Of a stretch of 54,730 nt of DNA, positions 15,735 through 23,920 are shown in pieces (position 1 is the stretch's first letter; the number at the start of each line of letters is the position of its first letter). Source of the DNA: an uncultured Erythrobacter sp. (lineage in GTDB: Bacteria > Pseudomonadota > Alphaproteobacteria > Sphingomonadales > Sphingomonadaceae); assembly GCA_947488155.1 (NCBI GenBank), contig CANKYK010000003.1, positions 1 through 54,730 of the forward strand, in the 5' to 3' direction. The translations under genes and the position numbers were made by a program. The notes under the pieces are model-generated. The model made no database searches. It was not told where the DNA came from and worked only from the letters and a program-made list of their open reading frames with translations.

Positions 15735-16258
15735 CGGCCCAGAAACTCTCTCCGAAATTGCGCGGCCTCTTAAAGCGCGCTGCGTTTTGCGCTGGCCTGC
15801 TTGGGTGCGTCGTTGCTGCGCAGGCGCTCTCGTCATGGGCTGACCGTCATGCTTTCATGATCAACGCTTCTGAATCGCTCCCACACTGGGCGCTGTTCGT
15901 TGAAAGCGGTCAATTCCCTACGCGCGGCGAGCTCGTTGTTTTCCACCCCGGCCACGATGCTCTTACGCAGGAGTATTTCGGTGAAAAACCGGACCCCTTC
16001 ACGAAGGTCGCATATGGAGTTCCGGGCGATGTGATCGCCCGCGACGGATCAGACGTGACCGTGAACGGGAAGGTAGTTGCTCGCCTCAAACCGTTGACCA
16101 TGCGCGGTGATGAACTTCATCCGGGCCCCGTAGGCGAAGTGCCTGAAGGCTGCGTTTTTGCAGCGACTCCTCACCCGGATGGGTTTGACAGTCGTTACAG
16201 CCATATTGGCTTCGTTTGCGCTGGAAGCATTGTAGGGACCGGGGTGCCAGTCCTGTGA
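15731..16258 (+). CDS. S26 family signal peptidase, TraF(IncP)-like
   Basis: A 175-residue membrane-anchored peptidase of family S26. The catalytic Ser lies in NASESLPHWALF near residue 42 and the general-base Lys in TKVAYGVPGDVI near residue 95. The late DSRYSHIGFV box is also typical. In IncP plasmids the TraF peptidase matures and cyclises the pilin. In this F-like operon it probably processes TraA or another exported Tra protein. It sits between trbI and traW and overlaps both. Confidence 0.85.
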   Translation: MTAQKLSPKLRGLLKRAAFCAGLLGCVVAAQALSSWADRHAFMINASESLPHWALFVESGQFPTRGELVVFHPGHDALTQEYFGEKPDPFTKVAYGVPGDVIARDGSDVTVNGKVVARLKPLTMRGDELHPGPVGEVPEGCVFAATPHPDGFDSRYSHIGFVCAGSIVGTGVPVL

Positions 16259-16905
16259 AGCGCACGTTTGCCTTGGTTGTCTCATTCGCCTTTGTGCTCG
16301 CTCTACCAGGGTCGGGCGTTCCGGCTTCAGCTATCGATCATGGACAGTTTGGAGAGGCATGGCCGGTCGCTGAACCTGACCTTCTGCTGCAAATCCAATC
16401 TCGGCTTGAGAACATGCAAGCCAGTGGTGAGTTGGATCGTCAGAACGCGGCTTTTCGTGAGACGATGAAAAAGCGCGTGATGGATCCTCTCCCGGTTCCG
16501 GGCATCGCGATTGCCGGTGACGATCGGAGCTGGCTGTTTGATCCGTCGATCACTCTGGCTGCCGATATGCGCGACGATAAAGGGCAATTGGTCGCCGCTG
16601 CCGGCACCCGCGTCAATCCGCTCGATTACACGCCCTTCGGGCAAAAACTCATATTTATCGACGGCCGCATCCCGGAGCAGATTGAATGGGCGAAAGCCCA
16701 AAGCACAGATGATCGGGACAAGATCGTCTTTGTCGGTGGATCTCCGTTTCGGGCCATGAAAACGCATTCGCGCCGGTTCTATTTTGATCAAGGCGGCTCG
16801 CTCACTGGTAAGTTCGGTATCAGAGCCACGCCCGCGCTCGTCCAAAGAGAGGGTGATGCTCTGCGAGTTTCAGAAATAGTCGTGCCGCAAGGGGCAGCAC
16901 AGTGA
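16255..16905 (+). CDS. traW: type-F transfer protein TraW
   Basis: A 216-residue periplasmic protein with a signal peptide (KRTFALVVSFAFVLALPG) and the TraW pattern FEE-like start, then DRSWLFDPSITLAADMRD, AAGTRVNPLDYTPF, and the thioredoxin-like end FGIRATPALV. TraW works with TrbC in pilus assembly. The start is GTG at 16255, inside the last codons of the peptidase gene. The end overlaps traU. Confidence 0.92.
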   Translation: MKRTFALVVSFAFVLALPGSGVPASAIDHGQFGEAWPVAEPDLLLQIQSRLENMQASGELDRQNAAFRETMKKRVMDPLPVPGIAIAGDDRSWLFDPSITLAADMRDDKGQLVAAAGTRVNPLDYTPFGQKLIFIDGRIPEQIEWAKAQSTDDRDKIVFVGGSPFRAMKTHSRRFYFDQGGSLTGKFGIRATPALVQREGDALRVSEIVVPQGAAQ

Positions 16906-17930
16906 TGCGCCTGATCTATACAATCCTCGCGGCGCTGGCATTCGCGCTCGGTTCGTTGATGAGCTCGCCAGCGCGCGCTCAAACCGGGCTGCCTGTCGAC
17001 GGTGCAGCCACCTGCGAGGGAAGCTTCGTAAATCCAATTACTGATGTGTGCTGGGGATGCCTTTTCCCCCTGTCTGTCGGTTCATTGAAGATATGGCCGT
17101 CTAGTCGAGCGGATACACCCAACCCTTCTCTTCCCATCTGTGCCTGCGGCACTCCCATTCCCCGTATTGGAATTGCTATGGGCTTTTGGGAGCCCGTTCG
17201 TTTGATCGATGTTACGACAAAGCCGTGGTGCTTCCCGAACCTCGGCGGGATCAAGCTCGATCCTGGCTTCGATATCGGCAGAGGATACCAGTCCGGGAGC
17301 GGCGAAGGCAGCACATCCGCTAAGTATCATTCCCATTATTACATCTATCCGCTCCTGTATTGGCTCGAACTTCTCGCCGATTTCGTTTGCTTCGAGCAGT
17401 CCCAGTTCGATGTTGCTTATATCAGCGAAGTCGACCCTCTCTGGCAGGATGATGAGCTTTCGATGCTGATCCATCCAGAGAGTGCGCTCACCGGTAATCT
17501 CATAGCGCAAGCTGCATGTTCTGCTGACTGCATTGCTTCGACCGCTGATTTGCCGCTCGATCCGTTGTTCTGGTGCGCTGGTTGCAACGGGCCGATGTAC
17601 CCGATGAATGGGAATGTTGATGCTGCGCGTTCCAACACGCAGACGACACGTCTCGTTGCGGAGCGGACGGTGTTCAAGATGCATCGGCTTGGTTTTGCTT
17701 GGGGCACAAGTGGACCGAGAGCCCTTTGTTCGCGCTATCCCATGCCAATCATCAAAAAGAGCCAATATCGGCTCCAGCAAGTCAACCCAACGCCAATGGT
17801 GTCTACTCGTGGAGCTTGCTCGCCAATTGGTGGTTCAACGTTCCCTCCCGGTAGTGCGCAAATGTACCCAGTCAAAGGGGAGGATGCCGGCTTCCTCCTT
17901 TGGCGCAAGCGCAATTGCTGCGTTCTGTGA
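16905..17930 (+). CDS. traU: type-F transfer protein TraU
   Basis: A 341-residue periplasmic protein with a signal peptide ending SSPARA and many cysteines (VCWGCLFPLSVG, CACGTPIPRIGIAMGFWEP, WCAGCNGPMYPMNG, CSRYPMPIIKKSQYR), all typical of TraU. It stabilises mating pairs and needs disulfide bonds. ATG at 16905 overlaps the traW stop; a GTG one codon earlier is also in frame. Confidence 0.95.
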   Translation: MRLIYTILAALAFALGSLMSSPARAQTGLPVDGAATCEGSFVNPITDVCWGCLFPLSVGSLKIWPSSRADTPNPSLPICACGTPIPRIGIAMGFWEPVRLIDVTTKPWCFPNLGGIKLDPGFDIGRGYQSGSGEGSTSAKYHSHYYIYPLLYWLELLADFVCFEQSQFDVAYISEVDPLWQDDELSMLIHPESALTGNLIAQAACSADCIASTADLPLDPLFWCAGCNGPMYPMNGNVDAARSNTQTTRLVAERTVFKMHRLGFAWGTSGPRALCSRYPMPIIKKSQYRLQQVNPTPMVSTRGACSPIGGSTFPPGSAQMYPVKGEDAGFLLWRKRNCCVL

Positions 17931-17937
17931 GGCTGAT

Positions 17938-18663
17938 ATGAAAAGGGTTCTCTCATACACATTGGTTGGCGCGGCGCTCCTGACTGGCATTGGAGCATTG
18001 GCGCAGCAGTCGGCGCCGCTCGATGTCGATGCGATCGAAGCGAGAGCTGGGGCTTTCGTTGAGGAGGCACGTTCCCTCATTCAAGGAGCTGAGCCTACTG
18101 AAGCGCAAGTGCGGGATGCCGAAGAGCTCGTCGCCGAGGCCATGCAGCAAGTCGATGGCTTAGACGCGGAAGGAATGGTGAGTGAAGGCGCGGTCGATTT
18201 CGGAGAGATCGTGCGAGGAGCGCAGGGTATCTCGTCGCGGCCTGAAGGTAGCCCTCTATTAATTTCCTTCGTCAGCCTGTCGATGCCACCAGAAAGCTTA
18301 GCACGTGTCATTGAAGAAACGACGCAAGCCGGCGGGCTTGTAGTGTTCCGTGGCTTCCCGATTGAAGGCGCAGGCACCTTTGTCCAGTCATTGATTGAAG
18401 TGGCTGGCGAAGATGGGGCTCACAACATCACCATCGATCCGAGGCTTTTCCGCGCTTTCACGATTGATCGTGTGCCGTCTTATGTCGCGGTGTCTCGTTC
18501 GTTCGATCCTTGCGACAGTTTGGATTGTGTAACCACTCCGCCGCCGCACGATAAGCTTGTTGGCAATGTGCCCCTTCATTCAGCTTTAGAGCGCTTCATA
18601 GATTCCAATGGTCCAGGCACACCCGTGGCTCGCATTGGTCTTGCGAACCTGAGGACGCGGTAG
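17938..18663 (+). CDS. trbC: type-F transfer protein TrbC
   Basis: A 241-residue exported protein with signal peptide (RVLSYTLVGAALLTGIGALA), a helical middle and the TrbC-Ftype domain from about residue 105: LLISFVSLSMPPESLARVI, GLVVFRGFPI and IDPRLFRAFTIDRVPSYVA. This thioredoxin-like fold lacks a CxxC active site. It acts with TraW. The ATG at 17938 begins 8 bases after the traU stop; a much longer frame upstream overlaps traU and is not chosen. Confidence 0.92.
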   Translation: MKRVLSYTLVGAALLTGIGALAQQSAPLDVDAIEARAGAFVEEARSLIQGAEPTEAQVRDAEELVAEAMQQVDGLDAEGMVSEGAVDFGEIVRGAQGISSRPEGSPLLISFVSLSMPPESLARVIEETTQAGGLVVFRGFPIEGAGTFVQSLIEVAGEDGAHNITIDPRLFRAFTIDRVPSYVAVSRSFDPCDSLDCVTTPPPHDKLVGNVPLHSALERFIDSNGPGTPVARIGLANLRTR

Positions 18664-18664
18664 A

Positions 18665-20395
18665 ATGCGCTCGCTGGTCTTTTTCCTAGGCGCATGCGCC
18701 TTCGTTGCTGGAGGGGCTGCTGGCGCGCAAATGAGCCGCCCAGAGGCTAAAGCCGAGGCTGAGGCATTGGCGGAAGGTGTGCGTGATGGCAGCCAAGACC
18801 AGATTCTATCGAATGCTGCTCCAGATGGCGTACCTGGCTTTCAAGGCACGGATGCTGCTGAAGCGACATATTTTGAAGATCCCGAAAGGCTGCTCGCAGA
18901 CGGGGAGGCGGCGCGGTATAGCGAGGGTTATACGATCGTTGCTGACCCGTACCGCACACAATTCGATCCCGCCACACTAGGTCTGGAAAATGCGCAAACA
19001 GTAGAGGCAGATCCAGAGAGCTTTCTGGGCGGCGTGTCTTTTGGTGGGTCGACGGGCGAGTGCCAACCTCTTCCTACAGGCGGCGGCGGCGGCCTTACGT
19101 ATCTTGAGAGTTGTAACCAAGGCTCGGTGCCATTCGATGAAGCGAGGAGCTGCACGGCATCACTCAATGTGCAAGTCTCTGGCCGCATTGCATGGGAGCA
19201 TCAATGCTTTCCTCAAGGATTTATCGCGCCGCCAAATCAGAATCATTTGCGGTGCCCGGCTTTTCAGTCGGACGCTCAAGCGCAAGGCGCTTCGTGTTCG
19301 TTCGTGCGGCAGGAGCAAGTTGGCATTGTCTGTTTGCAGGGAACGCCCAATAACTGCACTGAGCCTGAGCCGCTTATAGCCAACATTTATGCTTGCGACG
19401 CGCCCGTTGCTGGTTGGGGCAGCGTGCAGATCGACACCCGGACTGTCAGTGGAGAGTCGGTCGATGAGACGGCTTGTCAAAACACAACGACCGGGGCGAC
19501 ATGCTCGCTCGAAACCGAGACGTGCACAGCTCCAAATGAAACCCGGAACATCGGCGGCCTCGATGTAACGCGGCCCTGCTGGGAGTGGGAGCGGACGTAT
19601 CAGTGCCAAGGTGCCAGTCCCGCAAATGATTGCGGTGAGCTCGATGCCAGGCCCGAATGCAGCTTCAGCCATGACGAATGCCTGAGCTATGATCCCGACG
19701 GTATGACGTGCAACGTCTACGATCGTTGGTACTCGTGCACCATTCCGCAACAGGGCGATCCTCCCCCGCCCGAGTTCGTATGCGGTGACGATCTTTATTG
19801 CCTCGATGGCGAATGCAATTCCATCGAGCGTGAGGCTTCGACAGAGTTTAAGGACGCCGTTGTCGCCATTGAGACGATGGGAGAGCTCAACGCTGATTTT
19901 GACCCCGCTACACTGACCGTGTTTGGCGGTGAGCATTTGGAGTGCTCAAAGAAGCTATTTGGCATCTCGAATTGCTGCTCGGGTAAGGGTGTACCGCTGA
20001 TCACTCCCTTCTTATGCGACGCGGAAGATCGAGAAGTTGATCGCCGCGATGATGAAGGCCTCTGCCACAATGTCGGGACATATTGCTCCAGTAAGGTGCT
20101 CGGCGTCTGCGTGAGCAAGAAACAGTCATATTGCTGTTTTTCAAGCAAGCTTGTCCGGATTTTGCAGGAGCAAGGTCGCGAGCAGCTCGGAAAGAGCTGG
20201 CAAGACCCTGAAGAGCCGAATTGCGATGGATTTCTAATCAGCGAGTTCCAGCAGCTCGATCTATCGCAGATGGATTTCACCGAAGTTTATTCAGAATTTG
20301 TTGAGGCAGCGCGCCTTCCCGATGAAGTTGAGTTAAGTATCCAAATACAATCTCGTATAGAGGATTACTTCAACACAGCTACCGGCGGAGGATAA
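18665..20395 (+). CDS. traN: mating-pair stabilisation protein TraN
   Basis: A 576-residue outer-membrane protein with a signal peptide (SLVFFLGACAFVAGGAAGA), a Gly/Glu-rich N-terminal part and more than 40 cysteines, including the conserved end CSKKLFGISNCCSGKG and SYCCFSSKLVRILQEQGR. TraN contacts the recipient surface during mating. Disulfides would be made by the DsbC-like, TraF and TrbC proteins of the operon. The length fits the family. Confidence 0.95.
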   Translation: MRSLVFFLGACAFVAGGAAGAQMSRPEAKAEAEALAEGVRDGSQDQILSNAAPDGVPGFQGTDAAEATYFEDPERLLADGEAARYSEGYTIVADPYRTQFDPATLGLENAQTVEADPESFLGGVSFGGSTGECQPLPTGGGGGLTYLESCNQGSVPFDEARSCTASLNVQVSGRIAWEHQCFPQGFIAPPNQNHLRCPAFQSDAQAQGASCSFVRQEQVGIVCLQGTPNNCTEPEPLIANIYACDAPVAGWGSVQIDTRTVSGESVDETACQNTTTGATCSLETETCTAPNETRNIGGLDVTRPCWEWERTYQCQGASPANDCGELDARPECSFSHDECLSYDPDGMTCNVYDRWYSCTIPQQGDPPPPEFVCGDDLYCLDGECNSIEREASTEFKDAVVAIETMGELNADFDPATLTVFGGEHLECSKKLFGISNCCSGKGVPLITPFLCDAEDREVDRRDDEGLCHNVGTYCSSKVLGVCVSKKQSYCCFSSKLVRILQEQGREQLGKSWQDPEEPNCDGFLISEFQQLDLSQMDFTEVYSEFVEAARLPDEVELSIQIQSRIEDYFNTATGGG

Positions 20396-20396
20396 G

Positions 20397-20855
20397 GTGA
20401 GCAATTTGTACAGCATCATGAACGGTGGGACGATGTTGTCCCGGACAGTTGGAGAGGTCGCGGTGGCCTCACTTGTCGGTCTTTTTGGCAAGCGCACACC
20501 CGAAACCATGGCCGAGTTCCTGACTGAGTGGGCGAACAAGCCGATCACGTCTGACGACGTTTTGCCAGCCTTGGCGATGCTCGAAGAAGACGCTTGGATA
20601 AAGGCGGATGATCAGTCGAGCTGTGGCTACGTCCTTACGCGAATGGGTCAGCGCAACGTTGCCTCATATATCCAGCTTTTTGTCCAACTTATTGATCGAG
20701 ACAAGGGCATCGTCAGCGCTGAGATGCGCCGGCGCATGGTGTCCGTCTTCGACGAACTAAATCCTGACCCTGAGTGGGTCGATGCATTCGTTCGCGGTTC
20801 CTCAACTGACGGGAAAACGCAGCGCGACAGAGATCGGGAGAAAGACGATGGTTAA
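20397..20855 (+). CDS. conserved-looking protein of unknown function in the tra operon
   Basis: A 152-residue soluble protein starting with GTG at 20397. Residues about 25-85 (TPETMAEFLTEWANKPITSD, DVLPALAMLEEDAWIK, SCGYVLTRMGQRNVASYI) have the look of a winged-helix or similar helical domain, but no family is recognised. It ends in a charged tail. It has no signal peptide, unlike its neighbours traN and the CsgG-like gene, so it probably acts in the cytoplasm. It overlaps the next gene by 8 bases. Confidence 0.7.
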   Translation: MSNLYSIMNGGTMLSRTVGEVAVASLVGLFGKRTPETMAEFLTEWANKPITSDDVLPALAMLEEDAWIKADDQSSCGYVLTRMGQRNVASYIQLFVQLIDRDKGIVSAEMRRRMVSVFDELNPDPEWVDAFVRGSSTDGKTQRDRDREKDDG

Positions 20856-21699
20856 GAATCCTCTGCTGGGTGCGGTTTGCCTGATAGGCGTTCTCGCAGC
20901 CCCCGCTATGGCGCAGGAGCGCGGACGCGGTGGCACAGGTGTCGATGAAGACACGCAACTTCCGACATGCGAGCAGCCATTTGGTATAGCCGCCCTTGTT
21001 GAGGATGAAGGAGAGCAAACAGACCCATACGCTGGTCTCAGTCCTAATATGGCAGCCTTGGCCCGGTTGGCTGCACAAGAAGAGGGCCAAATAAGCCGCG
21101 TAGATCCGATGCCGTTGATCAAATTGATGGCTGCGCGGTCCAACTGTTTCCAGATCGTTGAGCGCGGCGCTGCACAAAGCGCCCTTGAGCGCGAGCGCGA
21201 GATGGCAGGGATGACCAACCGCCAGGTCAGTGCGGATTATCTCCTTTCAGCTCAGGTCGTTTATTCTGATCGCAAGGCACGCCGTTCGGGCGGCGCCCTG
21301 GGCGGTATCGGCCGCGCGCTTGGAGGCGGTCTAGGCGGGCTCGCGCTTGGAGGTATTAGTTTCCGCTCGCGAACGGCTGAAGCGGAAGTCCTTCTAACGC
21401 TGATTGAGGTCGAAACCGGGCTCCAGGTCGCCATAGCGTCAGGTTCGGCTCAAAAGCGCGATCGCGGCCTGTTCGCAGGCGGTGTCCTCGGAACATTCGG
21501 CGGGCTGGGCGGCAGCTACGGCTCAACCGACATTGGTAAAGTCACCGCCATAGCGGCTCTCGATAGCTACATCGAGCTGGTCGCTGATGCAGAGCAGAAC
21601 ATCGATCGTTCAAGCCGTGAGAGTTCCGGTGATGGACACGAAATTGCCGTTGAAGACACCACTCAACCAGCCCCAATCGAGCAGGAGATCGAACAATGA
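20848..21699 (+). CDS. CsgG-like exported protein in the tra operon
   Basis: A 283-residue protein with a signal peptide (LLGAVCLIGVLAAPAMAQ), no clear lipobox, and a CsgG/curli-assembly-like body: NCFQIVERGAAQSALERER near residue 92, SADYLLSAQVVYSDR near residue 128, a Gly-rich hydrophobic stretch (about 145-170), then EAEVLLTLIEVETGLQVA and SGSAQKRDRG. CsgG proteins form outer-membrane export channels. A homologue within an F-type operon, between traN and traF, could be an extra outer-membrane pore or plug. The assignment rests on motif order only. Confidence 0.7.
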   Translation: MVKNPLLGAVCLIGVLAAPAMAQERGRGGTGVDEDTQLPTCEQPFGIAALVEDEGEQTDPYAGLSPNMAALARLAAQEEGQISRVDPMPLIKLMAARSNCFQIVERGAAQSALEREREMAGMTNRQVSADYLLSAQVVYSDRKARRSGGALGGIGRALGGGLGGLALGGISFRSRTAEAEVLLTLIEVETGLQVAIASGSAQKRDRGLFAGGVLGTFGGLGGSYGSTDIGKVTAIAALDSYIELVADAEQNIDRSSRESSGDGHEIAVEDTTQPAPIEQEIEQ

Positions 21700-22490
21700 A
21701 ACGCTCTATCGTCACCCTCATTGTTGCAGTTCTAGCGATGCCGGTTCTTGCCCAAGCTCAACAGAGTGACGGCGAGCTGTATTGCGACCAACGAAAGCTT
21801 GGGCATTGGTTTTATTGCGATGAGCCCGAACCTGAACCGGCCGAAGACGGTGAAGTGCCTATTGAAAACACTGCCGCGCAACCATCCTATACGGAGCAAT
21901 TGGCATCGATCTCACGCGAGCTGGATGAACGCAAAGCGCGTGCGATCTTGGAGCCCACCACTGAAAATGTGCGAGAATATATCTCGTTTCAGCGTCAACA
22001 GCTCGACCGGGCGTCCGGTTTTGCGGACGTGTGGGCTCGTACAGTGTGGCAAAATCCTGATCTCGATTACACCCTGGAGCGCCCAGTAGGAAATTTGGGA
22101 AAGCAAAGCTGGAGGACCGAACGCACCGCGGCACAGGACTCGATGATGCGCGACCTGACACAGCGCTATGGCGTGTTCTATTTCTACTCACAGAGTTGCG
22201 GTGCTTGTTCGACGTTTTCTCCAATCGTGCGCGGCCTCTCTGATCGGTACGGCCTCGATGTCCTCGCGGTCTCGATGGACGGCGGCGTCACGCCCGGTTT
22301 CCCTGAATATGTCGTCAATCAGGGGCAATATGAGCGTATGGGCCTTCAAGGCTCCAGGGTGCCGGCTTTGGTTCTCTTCGACACTGAAACGAAGTCGACG
22401 GTGCCAATCGGCTACGGCGTGATGGCTCAAGACGAAGTGATCCAGCGCATCTTCTATCTCACACAGACACAGCCTGGGGAGGACTACTAA
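21696..22490 (+). CDS. traF: type-F transfer protein TraF (thioredoxin fold)
   Basis: A 264-residue periplasmic protein with a signal peptide (IVTLIVAVLAMPVLAQAQ) and the TraF domain. It shows FADVWARTVWQNPDLDYTL, then YGVFYFYSQSCGACSTFSP, with CGAC near residue 167 in the thioredoxin active-site position, and GSRVPALVLFD as the cis-Pro loop. In F itself the CxxC is absent, so this version may be redox active. The start overlaps the CsgG-like gene by 4 bases. Confidence 0.93.
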   Translation: MKRSIVTLIVAVLAMPVLAQAQQSDGELYCDQRKLGHWFYCDEPEPEPAEDGEVPIENTAAQPSYTEQLASISRELDERKARAILEPTTENVREYISFQRQQLDRASGFADVWARTVWQNPDLDYTLERPVGNLGKQSWRTERTAAQDSMMRDLTQRYGVFYFYSQSCGACSTFSPIVRGLSDRYGLDVLAVSMDGGVTPGFPEYVVNQGQYERMGLQGSRVPALVLFDTETKSTVPIGYGVMAQDEVIQRIFYLTQTQPGEDY

Positions 22491-23917
22491 TGCCTCGCAA
22501 ATCATTCATGAAAGCTTGCCGGACCTACGGCGCGCCCATCGCCCTTTTGAGCTCAATCTCGCTCGCAGCTAGTCCTGCTTCTGCAAGCGTTGAAAATGAA
22601 CTCGAAGACTTCTTCGACGGCATGGGGGCTCAGGCCAATGTGACCGGTCCGAGCGCTTTTAATGGACAGCGATCAGGTCATTACACCGGTGGCGGACTGT
22701 GGGCACGTTTCCCAACGGAGAATGTCGATCCAATCAACATCCAAATGCCGAGCGTATCCGCTGGGTGCGGCGGTATCGATGTGTTTTCGGGCAGCTTTTC
22801 GTTTATCAACTCCGACCAGCTCGTGGCTCTCTTCAAGGCGACTGCGAACAACGCCCTTGGCTTCGCCTTCAAACTTGCGATCAGCTCGATTTCGCCCGTC
22901 ATAAGCGACGAAATTGATGAACTTTCTGACATCGTGCAGCAGGCCAATGAGTTTAACATCAACTCTTGCGAAAGCGCAGCCGCATTGGTCGGCTCAGTCT
23001 GGGGTGCGCACGAAACGGCGAGCTCACATGTTTGCCGAGCGATCGGCAATTCTCAAGGCATCTTCTCGGACATGGCTGCTTCTCGCCACGGATGTAATGA
23101 CGATGGCCAGCGTGGTAGCACGATCTCCGGAAATTCGGACCCCAACATTCCTTCCGAAAGCGTCAATTTCACGTGGAAGATGTTGAACGACAATTATCCG
23201 TCTTTCAGCCGAGAATTCAAAGAATACCTGATGAGCCTGGTCGGGACCGTCATTCATACATACGAAAGCGACACTGACCCTCAGGGCTCAATCACTTTCG
23301 CTGGTTCGGGAAGCGAAGAGCTCTTCACAGCCTTGCTCGATGGCGGAACCGATATCGAAGTTCTCGACTGTAATGATGACGAGTGTTTGTCGCCTACAAT
23401 GACCACGGTGACGATTACTGAGAGCGAGGCGCTTAAGCCGCGCGTTCTTGCATTGCTCCGCAGCATTGCCTCAAAAATCGAGACTGATGAAGCACTGGAT
23501 TCCGAAGAGATTGGTCTCCTCGGGATGAGCGCCATCCCTCTTTATAAGATCATGGCAGTCAATGCCGCATCGACCTTTAATGTCGTCAATGAAGGCGAGC
23601 TGGCCGCGTTGGCGGAGGCGGTTTCTGTCGATATTCTTGAATCCTTCACACGGCGTAATGTCGACTATGTGAACCGTGGTTCTGCCACCTTCCAGAATAT
23701 GAATCCTGAAGCGATGCGTAGCTGGCGGAGCCAAATTGCTGATGTCAGGCAATCGCTGACCACCATTTCGCGCGGCGTATCCGTGAAGGTCCAGGCCGTT
23801 AACTCAATCATCGAGCGCAGCGCATTTATCGAGACGACTTTGAGGAATGAGATGTCGCCTCAGCTCAACGGCGCGCTGAACTTTGGTTCGGCAGCAGCAT
23901 CTCAGGCAGCGAGGTAA
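22490..23917 (+). CDS. traH: type-F transfer protein TraH
   Basis: A 475-residue exported protein needed for pilus assembly. After the signal peptide it shows the family pattern FFDGMGAQANVTGPSAFNGQ, GHYTGGGLWARFP, SAGCGGIDVFSGSFSFIN and NNALGFAFKLAISSISP, with paired cysteines further on. Its ATG shares one base with the traF stop. Confidence 0.96.
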   Translation: MPRKSFMKACRTYGAPIALLSSISLAASPASASVENELEDFFDGMGAQANVTGPSAFNGQRSGHYTGGGLWARFPTENVDPINIQMPSVSAGCGGIDVFSGSFSFINSDQLVALFKATANNALGFAFKLAISSISPVISDEIDELSDIVQQANEFNINSCESAAALVGSVWGAHETASSHVCRAIGNSQGIFSDMAASRHGCNDDGQRGSTISGNSDPNIPSESVNFTWKMLNDNYPSFSREFKEYLMSLVGTVIHTYESDTDPQGSITFAGSGSEELFTALLDGGTDIEVLDCNDDECLSPTMTTVTITESEALKPRVLALLRSIASKIETDEALDSEEIGLLGMSAIPLYKIMAVNAASTFNVVNEGELAALAEAVSVDILESFTRRNVDYVNRGSATFQNMNPEAMRSWRSQIADVRQSLTTISRGVSVKVQAVNSIIERSAFIETTLRNEMSPQLNGALNFGSAAASQAAR

Positions 23918-23920
23918 GCC

